64,000 bases of DNA from CAVTAV01 sp963732795 (lineage in GTDB: Bacteria; Pseudomonadota; Alphaproteobacteria; CAVTAV01), in assembly GCA_963732795.1 (NCBI GenBank), contig CAVTAV010000007.1:241764-305763 (forward strand). Direction: 5' to 3'. Positions 49,164 through 57,932 of this stretch are shown here, one piece after another. The notes under the pieces were generated by a model. It had not been told where the DNA came from. It searched no databases and was given only the letters and a program-made list of their open reading frames with translations. Each line of letters opens with the position of its first letter. Position 1 is the stretch's first letter. Both the position numbers and the translations under genes were made by a program.

Positions 49164-49490
49164 TCAGATCTCGATATAGTCGTCGGTCCCCGAGACCCGC
49201 CGGTAGTCGTTGTACGCCTGATCGATCTCCCTGATCTGGGTGATGATCGGCTTGGCGAGTTCGTAGGGATCGACCGCGTTGTTGATCAGCGCGTTCGCCA
49301 GGATGGCCGTCGCCTTGTCGACCAGCACCTCCTTACGGAGCTGGTAGGAGACCTCGATCAGGCTGCTCGCCGTTTTGGCGAGATCCGAATCGAAGTAGTT
49401 GTTGGCCTTGGCATGCAGGAGCTCGGCGGCTTCGCCGACGAGATCCAGGAACCGCTCGCAGGACTCGATATAGTGCAGTTCCGCGCTCAT
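49164..49490 (-). CDS. Helical protein of unknown function downstream of luxI
   Basis: A 108-residue acidic protein, predicted almost entirely helical (LHYIESCERFLDLVGEAAELLHAKANNYF, then SSLIEVSYQLRKEVLVDKATAILANALIN), ending in YDDYIEI-like acidic residues. No family was recognised. It is on the same strand as luxR and luxI, and separated by 166 bp from the next upstream small gene. The start at 49490 is an ATG; no other in-frame start looks better. The placement suggests a quorum-regulated role, which is only inference. Confidence 0.55.
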   Translation of the reverse strand: MSAELHYIESCERFLDLVGEAAELLHAKANNYFDSDLAKTASSLIEVSYQLRKEVLVDKATAILANALINNAVDPYELAKPIITQIREIDQAYNDYRRVSGTDDYIEI

Positions 49491-49656
49491 CGGTGTCCTA
49501 CCCGCCGGGAAGCCGGCCACCGACGGGAGTTGCCGCCCCTGTCGGCCGCGCGGCTTCCGGCATTCCTCCTGCCGCCATGATCCGTTCTAGCCATTCGCCC
49601 CATTCCCCATCTGAAAGGTGATCCGCCGACGTCCGGCCTGTCCTCGGAGCCCTCGG

Positions 49657-49953
49657 TCACGACGCCTCGTCGAGGACGATCGGGCCGCCGAGATATTCGG
49701 GTGCGGGCCAAGCGCAGATCTCGCCATCCGGAAGCACCCGCACCGGACGCTCGCCTGTCCATTCGTCGCGGGCGTTGGGCAAGGTCGCCGCCAGCTTTGC
49801 GTCGAGCGAGCGTGCCGCGCGGGTGATGAAATCGCTCGTGTCCGCAAGGTCGAGCTTGCGCGCCTGCTCATGGGCGTAGTCGAGAATCAGCGCCAGGCCG
49901 CGCAGGTCCTCGTCACTGAAATCCGCCGAGAAATCCATGTCCGTCCGTGTCAT
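49657..49953 (-). CDS. Small acidic protein of unknown function next to luxI
   Basis: A 98-residue acidic protein. The N-terminal half is helical (SDEDLRGLALILDYAHEQARKLDLADTSDFITRAARSLDAKLAA) and the C-terminal half has short strands with PVRVLPDGEICAWPAPEYLGG. No family was recognised. Its ATG at 49953 overlaps the luxI stop region by 4 bp, so translation is probably coupled to that of LuxI. This overlap is the strongest sign of a shared function. Confidence 0.6.
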   Translation of the reverse strand: MTRTDMDFSADFSDEDLRGLALILDYAHEQARKLDLADTSDFITRAARSLDAKLAATLPNARDEWTGERPVRVLPDGEICAWPAPEYLGGPIVLDEAS

Positions 49954-50784
49954 TGCTCTCTCCACTGTTTGTCTTCGGGGGGTGCCGTGCGGTTCGAGAG
50001 GTAGTCGCTCATCGAACTCTTGATGGTCTTTGCGAGACCCATGAGCCGCGCCACCCGCGCCTCGCGCTCGAGATAGATGAGGCCGAGAATGATGTCGCGC
50101 TCGACTTCGTGCGACGCGCCCGTGTCGAGCGAGATGTCCTGGTTGTAACTCACGCCGCCTGGCCCATCTCTAGATTCGCCGGCGGTCCTCAGCACCGAAT
50201 GCCGGATGCCGGTCTTGGCGTGCACATTCGCCAGGATTTCGTGGGAGACGTCGCACAGCGCCGGCGCGACCATGTCGAGCCCCATCCGCTTCTGGGCGCC
50301 GATGATCTTCCACCTTGCAGCCCATGTTCGGGAAGGTGCGCTTCAGTACCACGAGCGGCATCAGCACGAGATATTGCCGGATGCCCGCGCTCAACCCGTA
50401 TTCCAGGCAGGCGCACAGGAGTTCGGCGATGATCCGGTTGCGCGAGCCGGCGTCCAGACCTCGGTCGACGCCGAAGCGCGTCCCTTCCCAGACATCGGGC
50501 GCGGACGGTATGTCGTCGACCTCGAAATGGTCGGCGAAGATTTCCTTGAACATATAGGGGCGGTCGGTCGGGTTGAGCCGGGCGATGCCGCGGGCCTCGC
50601 CGTTAAGCTCCCGCCAGATCAGATACTGGGTCGCCGGCGTGTCGTACTGGTCGTACTCCATGCCCCGGAAACTTGAGAGGTTCCAACGCTGCCGCTCGAC
50701 GAAGATCCGGTGGCGCAAGCGGAATTGCGCCGGGAGCGCGTCGCCGAACAGGTGTGCAGTCTCCGTATTCACGCAGTCGATCAT
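49950..50784 (-). CDS. luxI: LuxI-family acyl-homoserine-lactone synthase (one frameshift)
   Basis: About 278 residues. It makes a homoserine-lactone autoinducer from S-adenosylmethionine and an acyl donor. All invariant residues of the family are present at almost the same positions as in Vibrio LuxI: Arg24, Phe28, Trp34, Asp45, Asp48, Arg69, Phe83, Glu100 and Arg103 (for example in FRLRHRIFVERQRWNL and EYDQYDT). The frame shifts near 50310 and resumes with IIGAQKRMGLDMVAPAL. The C-terminal region is longer than the classical 195-215 residues. The ATG at 50784 follows GGAG. Signal structure cannot be read from sequence. Confidence 0.92.
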
Positions 50785-50840
50785 GTCGGTTTCTCCGTGC
50801 CAAATCCTGCACAGAGCAAACCACGCGCGCGCGATCAAAA

Positions 50841-50865
50841 CAGCCTACCAAGTCTGGTAGGGCTG
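50841..50865 (-). promoter_or_regulatory. Candidate lux box (LuxR operator) upstream of luxI
   Basis: CTACCA-AGTC-TGGTAG (50845-50860) is a perfect 6-bp dyad, extended on both sides by CAGCC and GGCTG with one extra base. It lies 61-81 bp before the luxI start codon on the luxI strand and 18 bp after the luxR stop. The size and spacing suit a LuxR-type operator, though it does not match the classical ACCTGNCC consensus closely. Confidence 0.6.
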
Positions 50866-50882
50866 GTATCAGATCGTTGAAA

Positions 50883-51602
50883 TCAGGGGATAATCAGGCC
50901 GAGCCGGATGGCCTTGAGGACGCACATCAGGCGGGAGCTGCAATTCAGCTTCCGCATCGCGTTCTTGATATGGAAATTCACGGCGTTCTCGGAGATGTCG
51001 AGAATTTCGCCGATCACCCAGCTGCTCTTGCCCTTGAAGCACCAGCTCAGCACCTCGCGCTCCCGCATGGTGAGCTTGACGCGGCGTGCATTGGGGAGGT
51101 TCGCCTCGACCAGCCGGGAATAGGCGTTCTTGAACTGGATCGTTAGCATATAGAGCATGTCGAGATTGGGCCGCACGTCCACCTGCGGGTCGCTGCTCGC
51201 CAGTCCGACGCGGCTGTGCTGGCCGAACGGGCCCCAGAGCGGAATGCACACGCCGTTGTGAAGACCCGCCTCGCCGCACTGATCCATGCACAGCTTTTCG
51301 GCCTTGCTATACGCCACGTAGTTGGGGATGTCGTCCCACAGGAACGGGCCGGACGAGACCGCGCAGAACTTGGACGCCGGGTCGACACGGTCGTAGCCGT
51401 GCTCGAAGTAGTAGTTGGTCCAGTCTTCGGGATAATTGACGACGAAGGTCTGGGGGACGATCTCGCTCTCGGGGAGCATGGTGACGTCGGCGTAAACCGC
51501 CCGGTCCATGCCCAGATCGCCCGCGGCTTGAACGAACAAACCGAAGACCTCGGCGGGACTCGCCGCAGTGTTGGTGGCCTCGATGAAGTCGTTCAGTTGC
51601 AC
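50883..51602 (-). CDS. luxR: LuxR-family autoinducer-binding transcriptional regulator
   Basis: A 239-residue regulator. The N-terminal autoinducer domain retains the ligand-cavity residues Trp61, Tyr65, Asp74 and Pro75 (TraR W57, Y61, D70, P71) in DWTNYYFEHGYDRVDP, and the GVCIPLWGPFG loop. The C-terminal HTH, LTMREREVLSWCFKGKSSWVIGEILDISENAVNFHIKNAMRKL, spans about 178-225. It is intact and lies immediately upstream of luxI in the same direction. It should bind the LuxI product and act at the adjoining palindrome. Confidence 0.95.
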   Translation of the reverse strand: MQLNDFIEATNTAASPAEVFGLFVQAAGDLGMDRAVYADVTMLPESEIVPQTFVVNYPEDWTNYYFEHGYDRVDPASKFCAVSSGPFLWDDIPNYVAYSKAEKLCMDQCGEAGLHNGVCIPLWGPFGQHSRVGLASSDPQVDVRPNLDMLYMLTIQFKNAYSRLVEANLPNARRVKLTMREREVLSWCFKGKSSWVIGEILDISENAVNFHIKNAMRKLNCSSRLMCVLKAIRLGLIIP

Positions 51603-51968
51603 CGCCCCGGACCCTCCTTCCGGATCTTTAAGGATAGTTGGGCAAAGACGTTAAAGATTCAACAAAAAAACTTTCACACGGAATCGCGGCCGAATTGTTA
51701 CGGTTTCGTATCGAACATTCGGCTTATGTGCGCCGTCTTTGGCAAAGAGATGAGCGTCCCCAATATTAGGGGTCGTTTGTGCGACTATTTGGCTTGAATC
51801 CGATGGTTTTTTCCCGCAACGGGCGGATCGCGGTCTGCCGGTGGATAGGCGCCGCCAAGTTTTGGCGGGTATCGCCGGTTTTTGTGGCGTTGGGCCGATG
51901 AGAGGCGCACAATATCCACAAGCAATGGAGACTCGGGTGACGCTCCGGCAAGGATAGGGGGAATTCAA
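51603..51968. other. Intergenic region upstream of luxR, lower GC
   Basis: This 366-bp interval holds no recognisable gene. It must contain the luxR promoter and that of the gene at 51969. It has an AT-richer core, with a CCCC-AATATTA-GGGG dyad at 51758-51772, and several short T- and A-runs. No lux-box-like palindrome was seen here. Confidence 0.55.
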
Positions 51969-52331
51969 ATGGCCGTCTTTATCGTGCTCGTGCCCGTGAC
52001 CCTTCTCGTGGTTCTCGGCTATTTCGTCTTCTTCGCGGCGAGCAAGGCCGAAGGACCGATCAAGAGCTTCGGCAAGTATCTGTCGATCTGGGTTTTTATT
52101 CTGGCCGGCCTGCTGTTGCTGGCCGCGGCCTTCGGGCCACGCCTCGGGCTCGGATGGCCCATGCGAGGATTCGGCCGGATGATGGTGATCGACCGGCCGG
52201 GGCCCGGCGCGCGCCATTTCGAACTGAGGTCTCCACGCCAGCTGCCGCCGCGCGCGGAACAGCCTGACGCCTTGGACCAACCGGATCAGCCGGATGCTCC
52301 CGACGCGCCGGATTCGCCGCCATCGAATTGA
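51969..52331 (+). CDS. Small membrane protein with Pro/Asp-rich tail
   Basis: A 120-residue protein with two hydrophobic helices (about 3-25 and 38-58), followed by a basic stretch and an acidic, proline-rich tail with repeated Q-P-D and A-P-D triplets. AGGATAGGGG lies upstream of the ATG. No family was recognised. It is convergent with the ZnuA-like gene, and is architecturally similar to the protein at 16862. It could be a scaffold or anchor, but this is speculation. Confidence 0.5.
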   Translation: MAVFIVLVPVTLLVVLGYFVFFAASKAEGPIKSFGKYLSIWVFILAGLLLLAAAFGPRLGLGWPMRGFGRMMVIDRPGPGARHFELRSPRQLPPRAEQPDALDQPDQPDAPDAPDSPPSN

Positions 52332-52338
52332 TGCCGGG

Positions 52339-53299
52339 TCAGGACGACAGATTCTTTTCCAAGAGCTGCAAAGTCCGGTCGAACATCTTGAAGAAGATCC
52401 GGGCTCTGCTCGTCGCCGCCCACCGTATAGGGCAGCACCAGGACCGGGGCGCCGATCGCGGCCGAGATGGTCTTGGTGGCCGGATCGTGATCGAACGGCG
52501 TTGCCAGGATCGCGCGGACGGGCCGCTTCTTCATCGCCGCGATCAGTGACGAGACCCGCGCCTTGCTCGGCGCGACGCCGGGCGTGTCCTCGATGGCGAC
52601 TACTTTGACCAGGCCGAGCCAATCGATCAGATAGGCGAAGGAATCGTCCGCCGTGGCGACGGGCGTGCCGAACAGGGTGGCGGCGTCCTGCTCCCAGCGG
52701 TCCATGGCATCCTGCCAGTGATTGAAGAAGGCGTTGTAGAGCTTGTCGTAGGCGGCACGATTGTCGGGATCGATCTGGCTCAAGCGTTGCTGAAGCTCTT
52801 CCGCCACCAGCAGGACGTTGTGCGGATTGAGGTGGACATGGGGATCGCCGCTGATGCCTTCGTCGACACTGTCGGCGGCGTCGGATGCAGTGTCGGTATC
52901 GCTGGCGTCGGCCTCGTCCGCCACGGGAAGGGTGGGCGTGATGTCGAGAGGGATCACATAATCCGCGGCCATGAGGTTGCCGCTGTTGCCGGGCTGCACG
53001 CTCGGATTGGGCGTCTTCTTGAGAAGCTCGGGGAGCCAGGAGCCCTCCAGGCCGGCGCCGGAGCAGATCACCAGATTGGCTTTCTTGATCGCCGCCACCA
53101 GGTCGTCGGTCACCTTGACGTCGCGCGGGTTTTCCGTGCCGGTCTCCGCCGTGGTGATGACCGCCGCGTCACCGGCAAGCTCCTTGGCGAGCGCGGCCCA
53201 TTCGGGCTCGCAGGCGAAAATATCGATCTTGGACTGGGCGGCGGCGGGCCCTATCCAAGCCACGGCCAGAACGGCTCCAATCAAAACGGACGAACGCAT
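52339..53299 (-). CDS. znuA: Zinc ABC transporter substrate-binding protein, ZnuA type (one frameshift)
   Basis: About 320 residues, cluster A-1 metal-binding periplasmic protein. After a signal peptide (MRSSVLIGAVLAVAWIGPAAAQ) comes the family start KIDIFACEPEWAALAKELAG. A central acidic insert (residues 130-155, rich in Asp, Ser and Ala) leads to the metal-site GDPHVHLNPHN. Further sites are in PFDHDP and TPGVAPSKAR. The frame shifts near 52410, so the true end is the TGA at 52339 (FKMFDRTLQLLEKNLSS) rather than a longer read-through. The permease and ATPase genes znuB and znuC are not adjacent. Confidence 0.87.
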
Positions 53300-53473
53300 T
53301 GTCGGCTCCTTTCGATGGATGGACGCGCTGCGCGCCGAACGGTGCCGGGCAAAATACAGCCCCCGATAATGTGGGGCCGCCATTGTGGCGCGCCAAGCGG
53401 GTAAAGGACAAGCCGGTCCGGTGTCGCAGGCGAGGGCAGTTGGGCCATGTCCTTGTCTTGGCGAAGGAAATCG

Positions 53474-53485
53474 TGTCATATGATA
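53474..53485. promoter_or_regulatory. Candidate Zur-type dyad TGTCAT-ATGATA
   Basis: A 12-bp near-palindrome (five of six pairs) lies 17 bp before the start of the DUF2946 gene, within a 202-bp region shared with the divergent znuA gene. Its position suits a zinc-responsive Zur operator, but it is short and weakly matches published alphaproteobacterial Zur sites, so this is tentative. Confidence 0.3.
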
Positions 53486-53501
53486 GGCGGATAGAGTCGA
53501 C

Positions 53502-53798
53502 ATGAAACTATTCCGACGCACCCTGCGCTCGATCTTTCTGCCTCTGGCGGCGCTGATTTTCGTCGTCCAGGGTTTCGCCGTGGCCCACGAGGTGCGCCAC
53601 GACGTCTGGGGCACGACCAACAACTGCCCGATCTGCAGCGTCGCCAGCCATTCAACCGCGCCGGCGCCGGTCGCCCCCGTCATCACGACGGCGGAGACCC
53701 CCGTTTTGGTCTCCTACGCGCCGGTCTATGCCGCACCTCGGCTTGTCTTCGTCGCACCGAGCAACCAGCCCCGCGCTCCTCCCGCCACCGTTCTCTGA
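53502..53798 (+). CDS. DUF2946-like protein with Cys-Pro-x-Cys motif
   Basis: A 98-residue protein with an N-terminal membrane anchor or signal (residues 10-28), the His-rich segment VAHEVRHDVW and the CPICSVASHS motif typical of DUF2946, then an Ala/Pro/Val-rich tail. Such proteins are common near TonB receptors and metal uptake genes; function is unproven. Here it lies between the ZnuA-like gene and a TonB-dependent receptor, strongly suggesting a role in zinc acquisition. 93 bp separate it from the receptor. Confidence 0.6.
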   Translation: MKLFRRTLRSIFLPLAALIFVVQGFAVAHEVRHDVWGTTNNCPICSVASHSTAPAPVAPVITTAETPVLVSYAPVYAAPRLVFVAPSNQPRAPPATVL

Positions 53799-53891
53799 CG
53801 CCTGAATCGTCGCCGCGTCGCGTCGTGACGCCCGGACTCCGGGTGCGCGCCGGCCGGCATCCCAAGAGAACAGTGACATGGAGGACGCATC

Positions 53892-55917
53892 ATGCGCCCC
53901 GAGATTACGACCGCATCCGCGGTGTTCCTTTGCACGGGCCTGGCCCTCGGAGGGAGCACAGCGCTCGCTGAAGAAGCCCAGAACAATCAGCAACAAGTCG
54001 CCGAACTCGGCGGCCCCGAAACAGTCGTCATCACCGCCTCGCCCTTGATCGGCGATCCCGACCGGTTCGCCACGATCGTTTCACAGGTCAACCGGAAGCA
54101 AATTCTGGAAAGCGGCGGGGCGAACCTCGCTGACGTCTTGCAGAACGTACCGGGCGTGACCGGCACCAATTTCGCCGCCGGGGCGAGCCGGCCGGTCATC
54201 CGAGGCTTCAGCGCCGACCGCGTGCGCATTCTCGAGGACGGGGTGGGGAGCTTCGACGTCTCAGATATTGGGCCGGACCATGGAGTGCCGATCGATCCAC
54301 TGGCGACGCAGAGTGTAGAAGTGGTCCGCGGCGCCGCAACCCTGCGTTACGGCAGCCAGGCGATCGGCGGCGTGGTCAATGCGATCAACAATCGTGTTCC
54401 GCGTATGATGCCGGAAGCAGACTTCTCCGGCGAGGCCACGGGAAGCTATGGCACCGACGCGAACACTCGCCAGGGCTCGGCGCTTGCCGACGGCAAGTCC
54501 GGGGACTTCGCGCTCCACGCCGACGGTTTCTATCGTGAAACAGGGAATTACGACATTCCGGGAGGCGTTCAGCCGAATTCCTTCTACCGGGGCGATGGCG
54601 CCTCGGTTGGCAGCTCCTATTTCTGGAATGGCGACAAGAGCCGAATCGGCGCGGCCATCATCCATTTCGATTCGAAGTACGGCGTGCCGAGCGACACGAC
54701 CTATATCGACATGCACCAGACCAAAGGCCTGTTCCAGTCGTCGATCGATCTGGGCGGCGGCGTGTTCCAGACGCTCAATCTCAACGGTGGCTATGCCAAT
54801 TACAAACATACCGAGGTCGATCCCGCCCTCGGCCCGCAGGATACCTTCCGCAACAAGGAGCTCGACACGCGGGCCGAAGCGCTTCTCGGTGAGTTCGGTC
54901 CGTTCTCGGCGGCGGCTTTCGGGTTCCAGTTCCAGAACCGGCGGTTTTCCGGCCTCGGCGCGGCGGCGGATTATCTGTCGCCGACCCTGACGCGGAGCGC
55001 GGCTGGGTTCGCCTTCGCCGAGAGCCAAGTGATGACCAAGCTCCATCTGCAGTTTGGCGCTCGCGTCGAATCCGTCGATATCCACGGCACGCCCGCCTCT
55101 GATGTCTTCACCAAGCGGAGCTTCACGCCTATCAGCGGCTCGGCGGGGCTGCTCTATGACCTCACCGATGCGCTGAAGCTCGGCCTCACCCTATCGAGCG
55201 CCGCCCGTGCGCCGGCTCAGACGGAGCTCTTCGCCCGCGGCCCACATGACGGGCCGAACACCTTCGAGACCGGCGATCCGACACTCAAGATCGAGCGCGC
55301 GAATTCGCTTGAAGCGACATTTCGGATCAGGACGGACCCGGTCACGTTCGACGGCTCGGTCTGGGGGGCGAATTTCAGTCATTTCATCTATGGCCGCCTG
55401 ACGGGCCTCACCTGCGAGGACGACGGCACCTGCGGGGTGGGCATCGGCGACTTGAAGCAGCTGTTCTACGACCAGCGGGACGCCCATTTCCGCGGGCTCG
55501 AAGGCAAGGGCACTGTCGCACTCGTTTTCGGCGGCGAACGGCGGAATGCTTTCGGCGGAGGTCCTGGCCGACTATGTCCGCGCGAAGCTGACCGGTCTCG
55601 GCAACGTGCCACGCATTCCGCCCTATCATCTGGGCGGCGGTCTGAAGTGGGAGAGCGACGTGTTCGACGCCGGCTTTTTGCTCAAATATTCCGGGAAGCA
55701 GGATAAGGTCGGACCGACCGAGGCGCCGACCAGTGGTTTCGTCAATCTGGATGCCAATATGAGCCTGCGGCCGTTTGCGACGAACCGGAAAATCGAACTG
55801 TCGGTCGTTGGTCATAACCTGACCAACAGTACGCAGCGCAACGCGGTTTCGCTCAACAAGGACGAGGTCGTGCTGCCCGGCCGGGATATCCGCTTCGAGG
55901 CGCGGGTCGGGTTTTGA
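53892..55917 (+). CDS. TonB-dependent receptor, probable zinc receptor (ZnuD type; one frameshift)
   Basis: About 675 residues. A signal peptide ends near AEEAQN; the TonB box-like ETVVITASPL is followed by the plug domain ADVLQNVPGVTGTNFAAGASRPVIRGFSADRVRILEDGVGSFDVS and a 22-strand barrel that ends in RFEARVGF with terminal phenylalanine. ZnuD-like receptors import zinc or heme; the adjacent znuA gene and DUF2946 make zinc the likely cargo. The frame slips near 55550 and resumes with AEVLADYVRAKLTG. A histidine-rich loop is not obvious. Confidence 0.88.
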
Positions 55918-55925
55918 TGCGCCGG

Positions 55926-56057
55926 CTACATCGATCCCATCGTGGCGCCGATCGCGATGACGATCACGAGAATGGCGATCAGCAGAGGGAGATGCGTGGG
56001 AAGGCGCGATTTCTTATCGGGGGGCGGGTCCGCCCCGTCCGAGAACATCATGTTCAT
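55926..56057 (-). CDS. Small single-pass membrane protein
   Basis: A 43-residue protein with a charged N-terminus (SDGADPPPDKKSRLPTH) and one membrane helix near the C-terminus (LPLLIAILVIVIAIGATM). AAAGGAG immediately upstream of the ATG at 56057 is a strong ribosome site and supports a real gene, though the protein is short. It is convergent with the TonB receptor, 8 bp apart. Function unknown. Confidence 0.55.
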   Translation of the reverse strand: MNMMFSDGADPPPDKKSRLPTHLPLLIAILVIVIAIGATMGSM

Positions 56058-56140
56058 CGGCTCCTTTCTTGTCTCGATCCGTTTCTCAAGGTGCCCACAT
56101 AGACAACGCCGCCTCCCAGGAATTTGTTCCCGAGGCGCAC

Positions 56141-56172
56141 AAAAAGAGGGGCCGGCAAAGCGCCGGCCCCTC
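56141..56172 (-). terminator. Rho-independent terminator of the tannase-family gene
   Basis: On the minus strand GAGGGGCCGGC (56172-56162), loop GCTTT, GCCGGCCCCTC (56156-56146) and TTTTT (56145-56141). An eleven-pair stem about 20 bp after the tannase-family stop. Confidence 0.9.
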
Positions 56173-56193
56173 AATGATGTTAGCGGGTCGACT

Positions 56194-57808
56194 TTACTGG
56201 CCGCAGGAGAAGCTCTCGGCCTTGCTGAGGTCGCCTGAGCCGTCATATTTGGCGGCTTGCGGATAGGGGCAGAGCGGCCGCGACAGAGTCACCGCGCCGG
56301 TCATGTCCTTATGGGTCGCCATGATGCTCTGGGGCGCCTGGCCCTTTTCGACCCAGGCTTCGACCGCCGACTGCATGTCGAAATTGTCGGTCGCTTTGGG
56401 CCCGCCGCGGCAATGTCCCATGCCGGGCACCATGAACAGCCGCGCGAAGTCCTCGGTCGCGGCCATGGCGTTATCGGGATGGCTGGCCTTCTCGTGATCG
56501 ATCACGGCTTCGTAGTAGCGCACGGTGCCTTCGGGCGGGATCGCCGGGTCGTCCCAGCCGTGATAGAGGATGATCTTGCCGCCATGGGCCATGAACTTGT
56601 CGAGGTCCGGATCGGTGGCGTTCAGGACCTCGCCGGTGCGGTTCTCGGTTTCCTTGACGTCCTTGTCGAAATCGAACTTGGTCCAATCCCAATTGTCGTC
56701 CTGGAACACCATGTCCCGGAAATAATGCAGCGGGATGTCCGAGAGGCCGTCGCCCTGCACCTCGAAGCCCCAGCCGTGAATGAAGCCCGGGGGCGCTTCG
56801 CTGCCCGGCTCGAAGCCGACCCAGAACGGCTTGCCCGTCGTCGGGGCTGACCGGCCCTTCATAAATCTTCTTCACGGTATCGACCTGCGCTGCGGACAGG
56901 CAGCCTTTGGTCTCGCCCGTCTTGCATTCGAGAACGGCGGGATCGAATTTGCATTGGCGCGGATCGGTGATGAATCCCGTCCTTCGCGCCGTCCAGGCGC
57001 GTCGCACTGGTCCATCACCGCCTTGTGGATCATGGCCAGATCGTCGCCGCTCAGACGCGCCGCGCCGGGGCCCTTGGATGCGAGCTGCGCCCAGAGCTGG
57101 GTCACATGGGTGTTGACGAACCAGTTGACCGGCGCGCCGGAGACGATGCCGTCATAATCGTCGGGATAGCGCTGGGCTTCCATCATGCCCTGGCGGCCGC
57201 CCGTCGAGCAGCCGTTGAAGTAGTTGTAGTCGGCAGGCTTGCCGTAGAACGCGGCGAGGAGCGCCTTCGCCTTGACGCGTCGTTTCATGGACCGAGCGAT
57301 AGCCGTAATCGACGACCTTCTCCTTGTCGCGCAGCCAGGTATCGTCGCCGACCTGATGGCCGGTGTCGGTCGAGGTCGTCACGTAGCCGGCTTTGACGGC
57401 CGGCACCATGGCGCTGTAACTGATGACGCCGGCAAGGCCGCCGCCGCCGACCATCTCGAACTTGCCGTTCCAGTTGTCCTTCATCGGCAACCAGACCTCG
57501 AAATGATTGGTCGGGTCGATATTGCCGGAGACGCGGCAGAACGACGGCAGGTCGTCCGGAGGCGGCGTCGGAATGTTTCCGAAGGTAGGATCGGGCTTCC
57601 GGCCCGGAATCGTGAACGGTCCCGCAGGCACGACCACGGCCGAGGTGATCGTCGTCTCCGGCAGATCGAGCTTCGCCAGATCTTCGCAGGCCATCGGCTT
57701 GGCCGCGGCGGTTTGCGTATCGTCGTTGGAAGCCTGATCGCCCGACTTGCCACAGGCCGCGAGCACGGCCATGGACGCGAAAACGATGCCACCCATCCAC
57801 AATTTCAT
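56194..57808 (-). CDS. Tannase/feruloyl esterase family lipoprotein (several frameshifts)
   Basis: About 535 residues. A lipoprotein signal ends at LAAC (Cys about 19). The tannase/feruloyl esterase fold shows LPSFCRVSGNIDP, WNGKFEMVGGGGLAG, the nucleophile elbow GCSTGGRQG and late DxH region in YHGWDDPAIPP and MVPGMGHCRGGP. Frames change near 57290, 56985 and 56850. Members hydrolyse ester bonds of gallates, hydroxycinnamates or mono(hydroxyethyl)terephthalate; the substrate is not identifiable. An own terminator follows at 56141. Confidence 0.83.
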
Positions 57809-57932
57809 GGACCAAATCCCCTTATTGATGATCGGGCCGGCCGCGATTACGGCCCGGTGCCCAAGCCCGAATCAAATATGTGCCCGAAAAGAATAGGACT
57901 CAGGTACTCATCAACTTCAAGGGGCGATGGCC

